DNA of 46,941 bases from Gammaproteobacteria bacterium UBA7376 (lineage in GTDB: Bacteria; Pseudomonadota; Gammaproteobacteria; Pseudomonadales; Azotimanducaceae), in the NCBI GenBank assembly GCA_002470275.1, contig DKNY01000023.1, positions 34,002 through 80,942 of the forward strand, given 5' to 3'. A model generated the notes under the pieces. The model did not search any database and was not told the DNA's origin. It saw nothing but the letters and a program-made list of their open reading frames with translations. Positions 8,876 to 18,384 of the stretch are shown here, in pieces (within the stretch, counting starts at the first letter, position 1; the number at the start of each line of letters is the position of its first letter). The translations under genes were made by a program, and so were the position numbers.

Positions 8876-10690
8876 GTGATGCAAGATGGGGATAACCCCC
8901 TAGAGCCGTTTAAACGCGCGACGACAGCAACCATCCGGGCTATTGCCGGGAACGATGAGCTGGAGATCAATTTTGGCCCCGGGGCGCCTTCTGCCCGGGG
9001 GCAGCGTCTGCGTCTGCCACTGCCTACCCTGGGCGCTACCGGTGCCGAGATCGATGCCCTGCGAGGAATTGGTGATGAGTTCGCCCTGCGCCTGCGTCAC
9101 CACGACGATGCCTTACATGCGCGCTACAGCCCGGGTAACGGTCCTGCCCAGGAGATGTTCGAGTGGATTGAGTCCGCGCGGATTGCATCCATCGGTGCGC
9201 TGCGAATGGAGGGTGTGGCCCAAAATTTAGATGCTAACCTGGAACAGCAATGCCAGCAGGCGGCATTTGATGCCATTACGTCGGAGACCGACGCGCCGCT
9301 TTCAGTTGCTGTTGGGCTATTGGTGCGTCAGCAGCTCTCAGGCAGGTCCCTGCCGCCGAGTGCGGAGAACGTCGTTCGTCATTGGCGAGCGCACATTTTA
9401 GAAAACGCAGGTCAACACATTGAGACGCTCAAGGGGCATGTGGAAGATCAAGAGGCGTTTGCCGACCTGTGTCGAAACATCATTGCCGACCTTGGGCTCC
9501 CCATTGATCTGTCCGACCCAAATGAGAACGACCAGAGTCAAGATGATCTGGAAACCGTAGATGAATCCGAAGATGCTGAATCTGAATTCAGCCCTGAAGA
9601 CGTGGTTCTAGATGAGGATGCGGCGGCTGAGGAAAGTGCCGAGGGCGATGCAAGCACGGTGCAAATGGACGCCCATGCGGATCTGGAGGAGGCGGCTGCT
9701 GAGGCTGATCCGGATGAGGCTGCGACCCCAATGCTTGATGAAGCCGGGCGCATTCCCATCAACATCAACTACAGCGCCTACAGCGAGCGCTTTGACGAGA
9801 CGATCCGCGCGGAAGAGCTCTGCGACGCGGAAGAGCTTGTTCGCTTGCGACAACTCCTGGATCAGCAGCTCCAGGCCCTGCACCACGCCACCTCTAAGCT
9901 CGCCAACCGGCTGCAGCGTAGGCTGATGGCCAAACAAAACAGAAGCTGGGACTTTGACCTGGAAGAAGGCGTGCTAGACGCAGCTCGCCTGGCTCAGGTG
10001 GTCGTCGACCCGATGAACCCCCTAGCGTATAAGCAGGAAAAGGAAACAAACTTTCGGGATACGGTGGTGACGCTTCTGATTGACAGCTCGGGGTCCATGC
10101 GGGGACGCTCCATCACCATCGCCGCGATGTGTGCAGACATCATGGGACGTACCCTAGAGCGGTGTTCTGTGCGCGTGGAAATTTTGGGTTTTACGACTCG
10201 GGCGTGGCGCGGCGGGGAGTCTAGAGAAGCGTGGATCAACGCGGACAAGCCCCCTAATCCGGGTCGGCTGAATGATCTTCGACACATCATCTACAAGGCC
10301 GCCGACGATACCTGGTCGAGGTCGCGCCGCAACCTAGGCCTGATGATGAGGGAGGAGCTTCTCAAAGAAAACATTGATGGCGAGGCGTTGATTTGGGCGC
10401 ATAATCGTATCGTTACCCGCTCGGAGCAGCGCAAGGTATTGATGGTGATCTCTGATGGCCTGCCGGTGGACAACTCCACCCTGCTGGTGAATCCAAGCAA
10501 CTTTTTGGAACAGCATTTGAAATATGCCATCGATATGATTGAAAACCAGTCACCCGTGGAGTTGGTGGCCATCGGTATCGGGCATGATGTGACGCACCAC
10601 TACGGTCGGGCGGTGACGATCACCGACGCCGAGCAGCTGGGGGGGGCGATGACCGATCAGCTCGCCCAACTTTTTGATGTGGCGGACTAG
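8876..10690 (+). CDS. cobT: CobT-type VWA protein (cobaltochelatase subunit)
   Basis: A 604-aa partner of CobS. The N-terminal CobT domain (about 1-210) is followed by a very acidic linker (about 215-290, rich in Asp, Glu and Ala). After a central helical part comes a C-terminal von Willebrand A domain with the metal-ion-dependent adhesion motif DSSGS at residues 403-407. This is the usual CobT architecture: CobT couples the CobS ATPase ring to the chelatase through the VWA domain. Translation starts at GTG 8876 or the adjacent ATG 8879. The gene ends 30 bases before a convergent gene. Confidence 0.9.
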   Translation: MMQDGDNPLEPFKRATTATIRAIAGNDELEINFGPGAPSARGQRLRLPLPTLGATGAEIDALRGIGDEFALRLRHHDDALHARYSPGNGPAQEMFEWIESARIASIGALRMEGVAQNLDANLEQQCQQAAFDAITSETDAPLSVAVGLLVRQQLSGRSLPPSAENVVRHWRAHILENAGQHIETLKGHVEDQEAFADLCRNIIADLGLPIDLSDPNENDQSQDDLETVDESEDAESEFSPEDVVLDEDAAAEESAEGDASTVQMDAHADLEEAAAEADPDEAATPMLDEAGRIPININYSAYSERFDETIRAEELCDAEELVRLRQLLDQQLQALHHATSKLANRLQRRLMAKQNRSWDFDLEEGVLDAARLAQVVVDPMNPLAYKQEKETNFRDTVVTLLIDSSGSMRGRSITIAAMCADIMGRTLERCSVRVEILGFTTRAWRGGESREAWINADKPPNPGRLNDLRHIIYKAADDTWSRSRRNLGLMMREELLKENIDGEALIWAHNRIVTRSEQRKVLMVISDGLPVDNSTLLVNPSNFLEQHLKYAIDMIENQSPVELVAIGIGHDVTHHYGRAVTITDAEQLGGAMTDQLAQLFDVAD

Positions 10691-10719
10691 CCTCTCTCCA
10701 GACTAGCCCGCAGGATCGT

Positions 10720-11004
10720 TTAACCAACCACATCTAGGCGGGTGAATTCTGGCGGGCCGCCCATCAGGCCCTTAAAGCCCGGCCCCGACGCCTTAACATG
10801 CTCGGACTGACTGTGGGTGATCAGCGCTTCCTCATCCTCGTAAACCTCAAGCACCATGTAGTTACCGTCGGCGTCCTTGCATAGCTTGTAAAGGTGGCAT
10901 CCTGGCTCGTTGGCGTTGACCTTGTGCACCAGGTCAAGCATGACACGCTCGAAATCTTCTTCCTTCCCTTCCTTAACATTTAGCTTGGCAATGGCTGCAA
11001 GCAT
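10720..11004 (-). CDS. Antibiotic biosynthesis monooxygenase-fold protein
   Basis: A 94-aa single-domain protein of the dimeric ferredoxin-like ABM superfamily, the group that includes putative quinol monooxygenases such as YgiN. The visible pattern is typical: an opening strand MLAAIAKLNVKEGKEEDF, a helix, then EPGCHLYKLCKDADG, NYMVLEVYEDEEAL and HSQSEHVKA. A strong AAGGAG site lies six bases before the ATG. Members act on small aromatic or quinone substrates without cofactors or have no known activity; the substrate here cannot be read. It converges with cobT and diverges from the Nudix gene. Confidence 0.8.
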   Translation of the reverse strand: MLAAIAKLNVKEGKEEDFERVMLDLVHKVNANEPGCHLYKLCKDADGNYMVLEVYEDEEALITHSQSEHVKASGPGFKGLMGGPPEFTRLDVVG

Positions 11005-11083
11005 GTTGATCTCCTTGTAGTCTTATTCTCTTATTACAGCAAGAGCCTTAGCCCTTGGCCGGGAACCGAGAATAGGGAGTCTA

Positions 11084-11632
11084 ATGCACCGAAGCAAATT
11101 GCGAAGTGCCCTCATGCGCTACCAGGAAAATCACCCGGATGAAGGGGAAACCGTGAGCCGATTCATGGCCTTGCTCAAGCAAGACAATTGTTTTCGCAGG
11201 GATTGCTGGTTGGGGCACATCACGGGATCCGCCTGGTTGGTAGATCCCAAAGGCGAGCGACTGCTGCTGACGCATCATCGCAAGCTAAAAATATGGGTGC
11301 AGCTGGGTGGGCACAGCGATGGCGACAGCGATACCCCCGGGGTTGCCCTGCGAGAGGCCGAGGAGGAGTCTGGGCTGTCGGTGGAGCGTCTGGGAGAGGA
11401 CATTCTGGATATTGATATCCATTCGATACCTGCACGAGGTGCAGAACCTGCCCACGAGCATTTTGATGTTCGCTACGCCATGCGGGCGGGCTGTGAGCGC
11501 TTTGTCGTGAGCGAGGAATCTCTGGAGCTTGCATGGGTGCCCATTCAAGAACTAGCGGCCTTCACTCAGGAAGCGTCCCTTCTCCGCATGCGTGAAAAGT
11601 GGCTGCAGAACCGGGACGCGCTGCTAAAATAG
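11084..11632 (+). CDS. Nudix hydrolase
   Basis: A 182-aa Nudix-fold protein. The Nudix box spans residues 75-98 and ends in REAEEESGL, so the metal-binding Arg-Glu-x-x-Glu-Glu core is intact. The first conserved glutamate of the classical box (GX5E) is replaced by Ser/Asp (S82 in the strict alignment). The family hydrolyses nucleoside diphosphates linked to another moiety; the substrate is unknown. An N-terminal segment of about 45 residues precedes the domain. GGGAG lies shortly before the ATG. The gene is divergent from the ABM-fold gene across a 79-nt gap that should hold both promoters. Confidence 0.85.
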   Translation: MHRSKLRSALMRYQENHPDEGETVSRFMALLKQDNCFRRDCWLGHITGSAWLVDPKGERLLLTHHRKLKIWVQLGGHSDGDSDTPGVALREAEEESGLSVERLGEDILDIDIHSIPARGAEPAHEHFDVRYAMRAGCERFVVSEESLELAWVPIQELAAFTQEASLLRMREKWLQNRDALLK

Positions 11633-11938
11633 GCCTGACGATTTAGTATCGCGACTTAGGTGTCACAAAAGCCTAACAAAAACAAAGCAATAAACGCTTG
11701 TGACTACGGCGGGCTTGCCCTAGGCTACGTCCGCTCGCCCGATTTTTCCGAAGGAAGTGTGGCGTTTCTGTTTTGCAGTGCCACTGTCAGTCAGTAAATG
11801 CCTTAGAGATTCCAGCCGATGAAGAAAGTCCCTAGACACCTTGGTGTCCGGAGCTTTCCAAGACGTGAGGTTTGATTGGTCGATATTCTCCATTTGGAGA
11901 GGAATACAGTGCTTATCAAACAAGGAGCTTAGGAAGCT
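11633..11938 (+). promoter_or_regulatory. 306-nt leader/intergenic region before the RRM gene
   Basis: No convincing open reading frame. Two short perfect inverted repeats are seen near the gene: GACACC-TT-GGTGTC at 11835-11848 and TCTCCA-TT-TGGAGA at 11887-11900. Their two-base spacers mean an RNA hairpin would need to open one or two inner pairs. Possible ribosome-binding sites are AAGGAG at 11922-11927 and AGGA at 11931-11934. The length resembles the long structured leaders of cold-induced RNA-binding protein genes, but that function is inferred, not shown. A short minus-strand reading frame here looks fortuitous. Confidence 0.35.
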
Positions 11939-12223
11939 GTGAAGAAACTATATGTAGGTAACCTCGCATGGGCGGTCACCGACGAAGATCTGCAATCTCT
12001 ATTTTCAGAGCATGGCAGCGTTGTGTCAGCCTCGGTTATCACGGATCGGGAAACGGGGAGATCGAGGGGATTCGGGTTCGTTGAAATCGAGGATGGTGCC
12101 GACGCCGCTATTGAGGCGTTGAATGGTGTCGACTTCAAGGGACGCGCTTTGCGAGTCAATGAAGCGCAAAGCAAGCAACGCCCTGGCGGTGGCCCTGGCG
12201 GCGGCGGTGGTCGTCGGTTCTAA
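11939..12223 (+). CDS. Small RRM-domain RNA-binding protein
   Basis: A 94-aa protein made of one RNA-recognition motif and a glycine-rich tail. RNP2 is LYVGNL (residues 4-9) and RNP1 is RGFGFVEI (43-50), both intact. The tail from residue 82 is almost only Gly, Pro and Arg (an RGG-like end). Such bacterial RRM proteins resemble cyanobacterial Rbp and plant glycine-rich RNA-binding proteins, often cold-responsive, and probably bind single-stranded RNA in the cytoplasm. The GTG start has AGGA four bases upstream. The gene stands alone, with a long leader before it and a strong hairpin after it. Confidence 0.93.
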   Translation: MKKLYVGNLAWAVTDEDLQSLFSEHGSVVSASVITDRETGRSRGFGFVEIEDGADAAIEALNGVDFKGRALRVNEAQSKQRPGGGPGGGGGRRF

Positions 12224-12239
12224 GCCAAGCGCATAGGTG

Positions 12240-12268
12240 GGGGAATGTTGCCGTTGGCAATGTTCCCC
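12240..12268 (+). terminator. Hairpin downstream of the RRM gene
   Basis: A 13-bp stem (12240-12252 with 12256-12268) closed by the loop GTT. Two central G-T oppositions form G-U wobbles only in plus-strand RNA; the minus strand would have A-C mismatches there. This points to a structure selected in the RRM transcript. No U-run follows (ATCCACTCCC), so a Rho-independent terminator is not proven. A 3' stability or Rho-linked element is equally possible. It begins 17 nt after the RRM stop, in the gap before the convergent oppF end. Confidence 0.6.
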
Positions 12269-12305
12269 ATCCACTCCCTCGAGGGTCTTGAACCCGGCGG
12301 AGGGA

Positions 12306-13275
<970 letters not shown>

Positions 13276-13292
<17 letters not shown>

Positions 13293-14319
13293 GGTCTGCT
13301 CCTTGGGATGATTGGAAATAGAGCGCATCTGGCCTCTGGGACGTTTGTTCATGATGGAGCCAGCAGCGACTGCTGTGTCCGGGGTCTAATCCGTAGGCAG
13401 GAGGACTTTCTAAACAGGCCTGCATGGCGTGCTCGCAGCGTGGGTGATAGCCGCAGCCCTTGGGAGGGTCGAATAAGTCTGGGGGACTACCCTCTATGGC
13501 CAATAAGCTTTGGCTCATCTGGGGGTCATTGCTGGGCATGGCGCGTCTGAGACCCAGGGTGTAGGGGTGCGCCGAGCGATAAAAAATGTCATCTACACTG
13601 CCCTGCTCGACGATTTCTCCCGCGTACATCACCAAGACCCTGTCGGCCATTCGTGCGACCACGCCGAGATCGTGAGTGATGAGCACAATCGCCATCCCGG
13701 TTTCTGCTTGAAGCTCCTTCAGCAGATCAAGGATTTGAGCCTGAATGGTTACATCCAGGGCGGTGGTGGGTTCGTCTGCAATCAGAATGGCGGGTTCACA
13801 GGCGATGGACATGGCGATCATGGCACGCTGGAGCATGCCGCCAGAAAATTCGAAAGGATACTGTTTGGCTCGACGACCGGCCTCGGGAATTTTACTCATA
13901 TCCAGCAACTCGATCGCGCGTCGAAAGGCGTCGGCGTGGGATAGACCCTTGTGCACCTGCAGCGTCTCAGCGATCTGATCCCCAATATTCATAGTTGGGT
14001 TCAGGGAACTCATCGGGTCCTGAAAGATCATGCTGACCAGGCGTCCTCGGATATCCTGACCGTCTATCATCTTGGAAGCCAGCAAGTCATGTCCCATCAG
14101 CGTCGCGCTGCCCCCGTGAATGCGGCCTGGTGGGGTAGGGATCAGGCCCATTAGACTTTGCACTGTGACTGATTTTCCGCAGCCTGATTCCCCCACGATG
14201 GCCAGGGTTTGTCCCCGATGTACATCAAGGCTAACGCCGCGAACGGCTTGAACACGGCCGCCGTGAGCCGCGAAGTCAACGCGCAGGTCACGCACAGAGA
14301 GGAGCGGGGATGAGGACAT
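13276..14319 (-). CDS. oppD: Oligopeptide ABC transporter ATP-binding protein OppD/DppD
   Basis: A 347-aa ABC ATPase, partner of OppF on the cytoplasmic face of the permease. Visible motifs are Walker A GESGCGKS (43-50), FQDPMSSLNPTM at the Q-loop, signature FSGGMLQRAMIAMS, Walker B ILIADEPTTALD and a C-terminal GCGYHPRCEHA cysteine motif typical of peptide-transport ATPases. The ATG at 14319 has AGGTG six bases upstream; an in-frame GTG at 14328 is the alternative. It starts right after the oppC stop and overlaps oppF, so expression is coupled. Confidence 0.93.
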
Positions 14320-14328
14320 AACGTTCAC

Positions 14329-15717
14329 CTAGGCTGAGTCGCTGCCGCGCATTCGCGCATCTAGAGCATCGCGTAAGCCATCCCCCAAGAGATTGAAGGC
14401 GAGTACGGTAGCGCTGATGAGCAGTGCGGGGAAAAGGATTTCATGGGGGCGCGTGAGCATTGATTTAATGCCTTCGTTACACATGGCACCCCAGGAGGGT
14501 GTCGGTGGTGCCACCCCCATGCCGATAAAGGAGAGAAAGGCCTCAGTAAAAATCGCGCCGGGCACCTGGAAGGTCAGGGTGACCAGGATAACGCCAAGGG
14601 TATTGGGCAGCATATGACGCCCGATGAGGTAGGCAGTCGGCGTGCCGAGCAGCCGACTTGCATCCACATAACCCTGCTCCCGCAGCTGTAGGATTTGCCC
14701 TCTCACCAACCTCGCGGGAGCCGGCCACAGCAGAATAACCATGGCCAGGAGCATGGGCCAAATGCCGCTTTCACCGGGCCCGATCCCAAATAGGACCTTC
14801 AGAAGGATCATAAACAGCAGGAACGGTAGCGCTACTACAAAGTCGGCGAAGCGCATCAGCAGTTGATCGACATTGCCCCCGATAAAGCCAGCAACGCTGC
14901 CGTAAACAATGCCCAACAGCATGAAGCCCAGGGGTGCAAAGAGACCGATAAAGAGCGATACCCGACCGCCGTGCATGAGGCGGGCCAGCATATCGCGGCC
15001 AAGATAATCCGTGCCCAACGGATGTAGCGCCAGGTTAATACGGTCACCGATCTCTGCTGCTTCATCCTGGCCTAGCAGGCCACGCGCCCTGGCGTTCTCC
15101 ACTGTAATCACACGGCGCACCTCCACGGCGATCGTGCTTGGGGTGCCAACTTCTTGGCCCTCTGAGTTTAAGCCCACGATGCTGTAGTAATAGCGCGTGG
15201 GCGAAAGGTCTAAACGGTCCTCGAAACTATCAGTTTTCAGCGTTGCAAGGGGTAGCCCGAGGGAACCGACCTCGCTAACGGGGTACAGGTTCCGATAGAC
15301 GCGGTAAGCTGAGGCATCCTGCTGCTGGACCCACGCCAGGCGCACGGCTTGGGTATTGGCGGATGTCGCCAGCGTGAGCTGATGAAGCGTGTCCGCACTG
15401 TATTGAAGCGAGTCCGAAGGGCCTGACCACGGGCGATAGGGCTGCCACAGAGTGACGCTCCGATCAGCGCCCGGTGCAATACCAACTTGGTCTAAATCCT
15501 GGCTCGATGGATCAACGTTCCAAATGACTGGGCCTAAGGTTGAAAAGACCACCAGCATCAGGATGAGCATGAGTGATGCCATCGCCTGGCGGTTGGCCCT
15601 AAGCTGTCGCCAGGCGTCCGCCCAGTAGGATAGCGATGGGCGGGTCATCGCCGGCTCCTGAGCCTCTCGCTGCAAGGGCGTGAGGAGTGCTGGGTCGAGA
15701 GCGGGCGGAGGGGTCAT
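14329..15717 (-). CDS. oppC: Peptide ABC transporter permease OppC with periplasmic Fn3-like insertion
   Basis: Inner-membrane permease subunit, 462 aa against about 300 for E. coli OppC. Residues 25-66 are the normal N-terminus and first membrane helix. The family motif LGTDYLGRDMLARLMHGG begins only at residue 234. Between them is about 100-110 extra residues. The part from about 123 to 204 reads like a fibronectin-III domain (VRLAWVQQQDASAYRVYRN, then RYYYSIVGLNSEGQEVG) and should face the periplasm. The remaining membrane core (residues 250-455) is ordinary, with the EAA-like loop and LGDGLRDALDARMR end. Its start overlaps the oppB stop (ATGA). Confidence 0.93.
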   Translation of the reverse strand: MTPPPALDPALLTPLQREAQEPAMTRPSLSYWADAWRQLRANRQAMASLMLILMLVVFSTLGPVIWNVDPSSQDLDQVGIAPGADRSVTLWQPYRPWSGPSDSLQYSADTLHQLTLATSANTQAVRLAWVQQQDASAYRVYRNLYPVSEVGSLGLPLATLKTDSFEDRLDLSPTRYYYSIVGLNSEGQEVGTPSTIAVEVRRVITVENARARGLLGQDEAAEIGDRINLALHPLGTDYLGRDMLARLMHGGRVSLFIGLFAPLGFMLLGIVYGSVAGFIGGNVDQLLMRFADFVVALPFLLFMILLKVLFGIGPGESGIWPMLLAMVILLWPAPARLVRGQILQLREQGYVDASRLLGTPTAYLIGRHMLPNTLGVILVTLTFQVPGAIFTEAFLSFIGMGVAPPTPSWGAMCNEGIKSMLTRPHEILFPALLISATVLAFNLLGDGLRDALDARMRGSDSA

Positions 15718-16649
15718 TGGTCAACCCTCACGCGAGGGTCGATGACGCCGTAGACGATGTCTACCAAGATCACCATGCCCACCAAGAATGCGCCGTAAAA
15801 GACAGTTGTTCCCATGATCACCGTATAGTCTAGCTGCTGCACTGCCTCCACAAAGAACCGCCCCAGTCCCGGTATCGCAAATACGATTTCCACCACGAAT
15901 CCGCCGGTGGTAATGCCGGCGATGGCGGGACCTAGGACGGTAATCACCGGCAGCATGGCGTTTCGCAGCTGGTGGCGAGTGAAGATGAGCGCTGGCGGTA
16001 GTCCCTTGGCTGTGGCGGTGCGCACATAATCAGTGTTCACCACTTCGAGCATGGATGACCGCATCAGACGCGTGAGGTAGGCCATGGTGGACAAACCCAG
16101 CACCGCTGCGGGTATCAGCATATGGCCAACGCTCCCCCACCCGCCCACGGGCAGGATATTGGTGCCCGCCCACATGTTCAAATTGACAATGCCGTACTGA
16201 CTGAAGGCAGCCACCACGAAGCTGGGCGCGGAAATACCAAGAATCACTAGCAACATGATGACCGTATCGGGCCAACGGTTCCGGTAGAGCGCGGTCAGGG
16301 CGCCCCAAAGAATGCCGCCCAGGGCCGCAAAGGCTAGAGCCAAGATGCCCAGGGTTGCGGAAATGGGGAAGTGCTCTCGAATAATGTCGTTGACCGAGCG
16401 GTTTTCTTGCGTGAAGGAAATGCCCAGGTCGCCCTTGGCCAGATTGCCAAGGTAAATGAAATACTGGGAAAGAAGCGGTTGATCGAGACCATATTTGGCT
16501 TCCAGGTTTGCTCGAATGCGCTCGCTGGTTGCCTTATCGCTGCTCAATGGGTCCCCTGGCACGCTGTGCATGGCAAAAAAAGTTGCCGTCGCGATAAACC
16601 ATATCGTGACTAAACCGAGCACAATGCGTTTGAAGGTATATTTCCACAT
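15714..16649 (-). CDS. oppB: Oligopeptide ABC transporter permease OppB
   Basis: A 311-aa inner-membrane permease with the standard OppB/DppB layout. An N-terminal helix with FFAMHSVPGDP (the classic opening of this family) is followed by a periplasmic stretch (YGLDQPLLSQYFIYLGNLAKGDLG), a core of about five helices, and the ATPase-coupling loop RSSMLEVVNTDYVRTATAKGL. The C-terminus DIVYGVIDPRVRV is also typical. It lies 22 bases after oppA and overlaps oppC by the ATGA junction. Length and sequence are normal, unlike OppC. Confidence 0.95.
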   Translation of the reverse strand: MWKYTFKRIVLGLVTIWFIATATFFAMHSVPGDPLSSDKATSERIRANLEAKYGLDQPLLSQYFIYLGNLAKGDLGISFTQENRSVNDIIREHFPISATLGILALAFAALGGILWGALTALYRNRWPDTVIMLLVILGISAPSFVVAAFSQYGIVNLNMWAGTNILPVGGWGSVGHMLIPAAVLGLSTMAYLTRLMRSSMLEVVNTDYVRTATAKGLPPALIFTRHQLRNAMLPVITVLGPAIAGITTGGFVVEIVFAIPGLGRFFVEAVQQLDYTVIMGTTVFYGAFLVGMVILVDIVYGVIDPRVRVDQ

Positions 16650-16671
16650 AGCGTCTATTTACCCGCGCAGG

Positions 16672-18348
16672 CTAAGATTCCTCCGGTAGAATGCGAGCCC
16701 GGGTCAGGTCCGGATCGGGACCAATAACCCGCCGCTTGATATCGACGAGCCGGGGGTTGACCACATAGGTAATGCCACGCTCGTACATGGGCAAGATCAC
16801 GGCTTTTTGCGTAACGAGATCCTGGATATCACCGAATGCTCGCATCCGGGTCGCTGGGTCAACCGAGTTTTGCGCTTCAGCGATCAACCCGTCCAGCTCA
16901 TCATCCGCATAGCGGCCACGGTTATTCAGATTCCAGCTGGCGAACAAATCCCCGAAGGTCAGAGGGTCATTATAGTCTGGCCCCCATCCAGCGAGGACCA
17001 TATCAAAGTCGCCGCTGGTCATCTTGGCTAACCGCTGTTTGAAGATCTGTTTGTCAATGCGTATAGAAATACCCAGGCGCTTTTTAAGGGCTTCCTGCAG
17101 CCACTCGGATTGAATGCTGGCCGAGGGATTGTCGCCGGCCAGCAGCACCAATTCAGGTAACGCGTCCATCCCTAGTTCTGCCAGCGCTTGCTCAAGGTAA
17201 GCCTGGGCTTTCACGGGATCGGGCGTTATTCGAGTCGGTGGATATTCCTCGCGCAGCGGACTATCCACCCCCATGAGCCATCTCGGGAACAGCGACACGC
17301 CGGACTGATAGCCAGGCAGCTTGATGACTCGATTGACCAGCTCATCCATATCCAGACTGTACTGAATGGCGCGACGTAAGTTCAGATTAGCTAGGGGGCT
17401 ACCGGAGCGGTGATTAAATTCAACATAGAAAAGGGTGCCGTCCTGATGCTGGTTGATGGCCCAGCCCAGACGCATGGCCTCATTCAGGTTCTCCGTGATC
17501 AGCCCGGTGGTGGCGATGCGCTCATCTTTGAAAAAATTGAGCGAAGCGGTCTTGTCGGAGGTGATGTACGGGAAGTCTATGCGCTGGAGATGAATGTCCT
17601 GCTGATTCCAATAGTGGGGGTTGCGCTCCAGGCGCAGGCTCGCACCGTGAATCCACTCTGTGATCACAAAGGGTCCGCTGTATAGCAGGTCCTGGGCATC
17701 GGCACCAAAGCGCCCCTGGGTGGCTAGATAAAAGTCCTCGCGGATGGGCAGAAAGACGGGAAAGACCACGATCTTGTCGAAAAAGGGAACGGGTCTTTCT
17801 AATTCGATCACCAGCTGCTGAGGCGTTGGGGCGCTGACCCCGAGGTCTGAAGCCGGGCGCTCTCCTCGATTGATGGCTTCAGCATGCTTGATGGAGAACA
17901 GTAAAAAGGCGTACTCCGAGCCGGTTGTGGGTTTCAACGCCGTCTGCCAGGCGAAGATAAAGTCCGCAGCGGTAATCGGCTGTCCATCACTCCAGCGAGC
18001 ATCGGGCCTTAACCAAAAGGTGACGCGATCTGGGGTGACCTCCCAACGCTCTGCAACGGCGGCCTCTAGCCGATCATCTTGGCCCATGCGCAGCAGGCCT
18101 TCCATCACGTGACCCAGAACCATGCCCGAGACGGCGTCGGTAGCGCGGCTGGAATCCAGTTGAGGTGGTTCCTGGGTCAGCACCAGGGCGACGCTGTTGG
18201 CCTCGGCACTAATGGCCCGCACGTCGTTACTGTTGCTGCCCAGATTGGCGCTCAACCAGTTGAGGCCCAGCAGCAACAGGGCGAGAGCCAGAGTGGCCTG
18301 AACGAACAGGCTAATCAGCTGGAATTGGGGGGTTCGTTGCAGCTTCAT
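16672..18348 (-). CDS. oppA: Peptide ABC transporter substrate-binding protein OppA-like
   Basis: A 558-aa periplasmic binding protein of SBP family 5. Residues 11-32 form one hydrophobic segment that could be a signal peptide or an uncleaved anchor; there is no lipobox cysteine. Family landmarks include EPPQLDSSRATDAVSG, AERWEVTPDRVTFWLRPDARW-SDGQPITAADF (split here for brevity) and WGPDYNDPLTFGDLF. The last resembles the peptide-pocket region of OppA/MppA. The MKLQRT start codon lies in the 3' arm of a perfect hairpin and no normal Shine-Dalgarno precedes it, so translation may be controlled. It is followed by oppB after 22 bases. Confidence 0.93.
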   Translation of the reverse strand: MKLQRTPQFQLISLFVQATLALALLLLGLNWLSANLGSNSNDVRAISAEANSVALVLTQEPPQLDSSRATDAVSGMVLGHVMEGLLRMGQDDRLEAAVAERWEVTPDRVTFWLRPDARWSDGQPITAADFIFAWQTALKPTTGSEYAFLLFSIKHAEAINRGERPASDLGVSAPTPQQLVIELERPVPFFDKIVVFPVFLPIREDFYLATQGRFGADAQDLLYSGPFVITEWIHGASLRLERNPHYWNQQDIHLQRIDFPYITSDKTASLNFFKDERIATTGLITENLNEAMRLGWAINQHQDGTLFYVEFNHRSGSPLANLNLRRAIQYSLDMDELVNRVIKLPGYQSGVSLFPRWLMGVDSPLREEYPPTRITPDPVKAQAYLEQALAELGMDALPELVLLAGDNPSASIQSEWLQEALKKRLGISIRIDKQIFKQRLAKMTSGDFDMVLAGWGPDYNDPLTFGDLFASWNLNNRGRYADDELDGLIAEAQNSVDPATRMRAFGDIQDLVTQKAVILPMYERGITYVVNPRLVDIKRRVIGPDPDLTRARILPEES

Positions 18349-18372
18349 GTATACCGAAAGTATACATGAAGC
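18342..18372 (-). promoter_or_regulatory. Perfect 13-bp inverted repeat enclosing the oppA start codon
   Basis: GCTTCATGTATAC and its exact reverse complement are separated by five bases (18342-18354 and 18360-18372). In the minus-strand transcript the oppA ATG (18348-18346) sits in the 3' arm, and a second out-of-frame ATG sits in the 5' arm. If formed, the stem would bury the start. It lies in the 36-base gap between the VWA gene stop and oppA. No U-run follows, so a terminator is unlikely. A translational switch, mRNA processing site or palindromic operator are all possible. Confidence 0.6.
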
Positions 18373-18384
18373 CTGCCGAAATGA

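Noticed and set aside
7218..10690. A cobalamin biosynthesis cluster
   Set aside because: Only cobS and cobT are recognisable. The histidine phosphatase has no CobC-specific motif, is on the other strand, and no cobN or corrin enzyme is present.
11720..11923. 67-aa minus-strand open frame in the RRM leader
   Set aside because: No ribosome-binding site or family, and it covers the leader hairpins.
18342..18372. Rho-independent terminator between the VWA gene and oppA
   Set aside because: The hairpin has no following U-run and contains the oppA start codon, so a regulatory role fits better.
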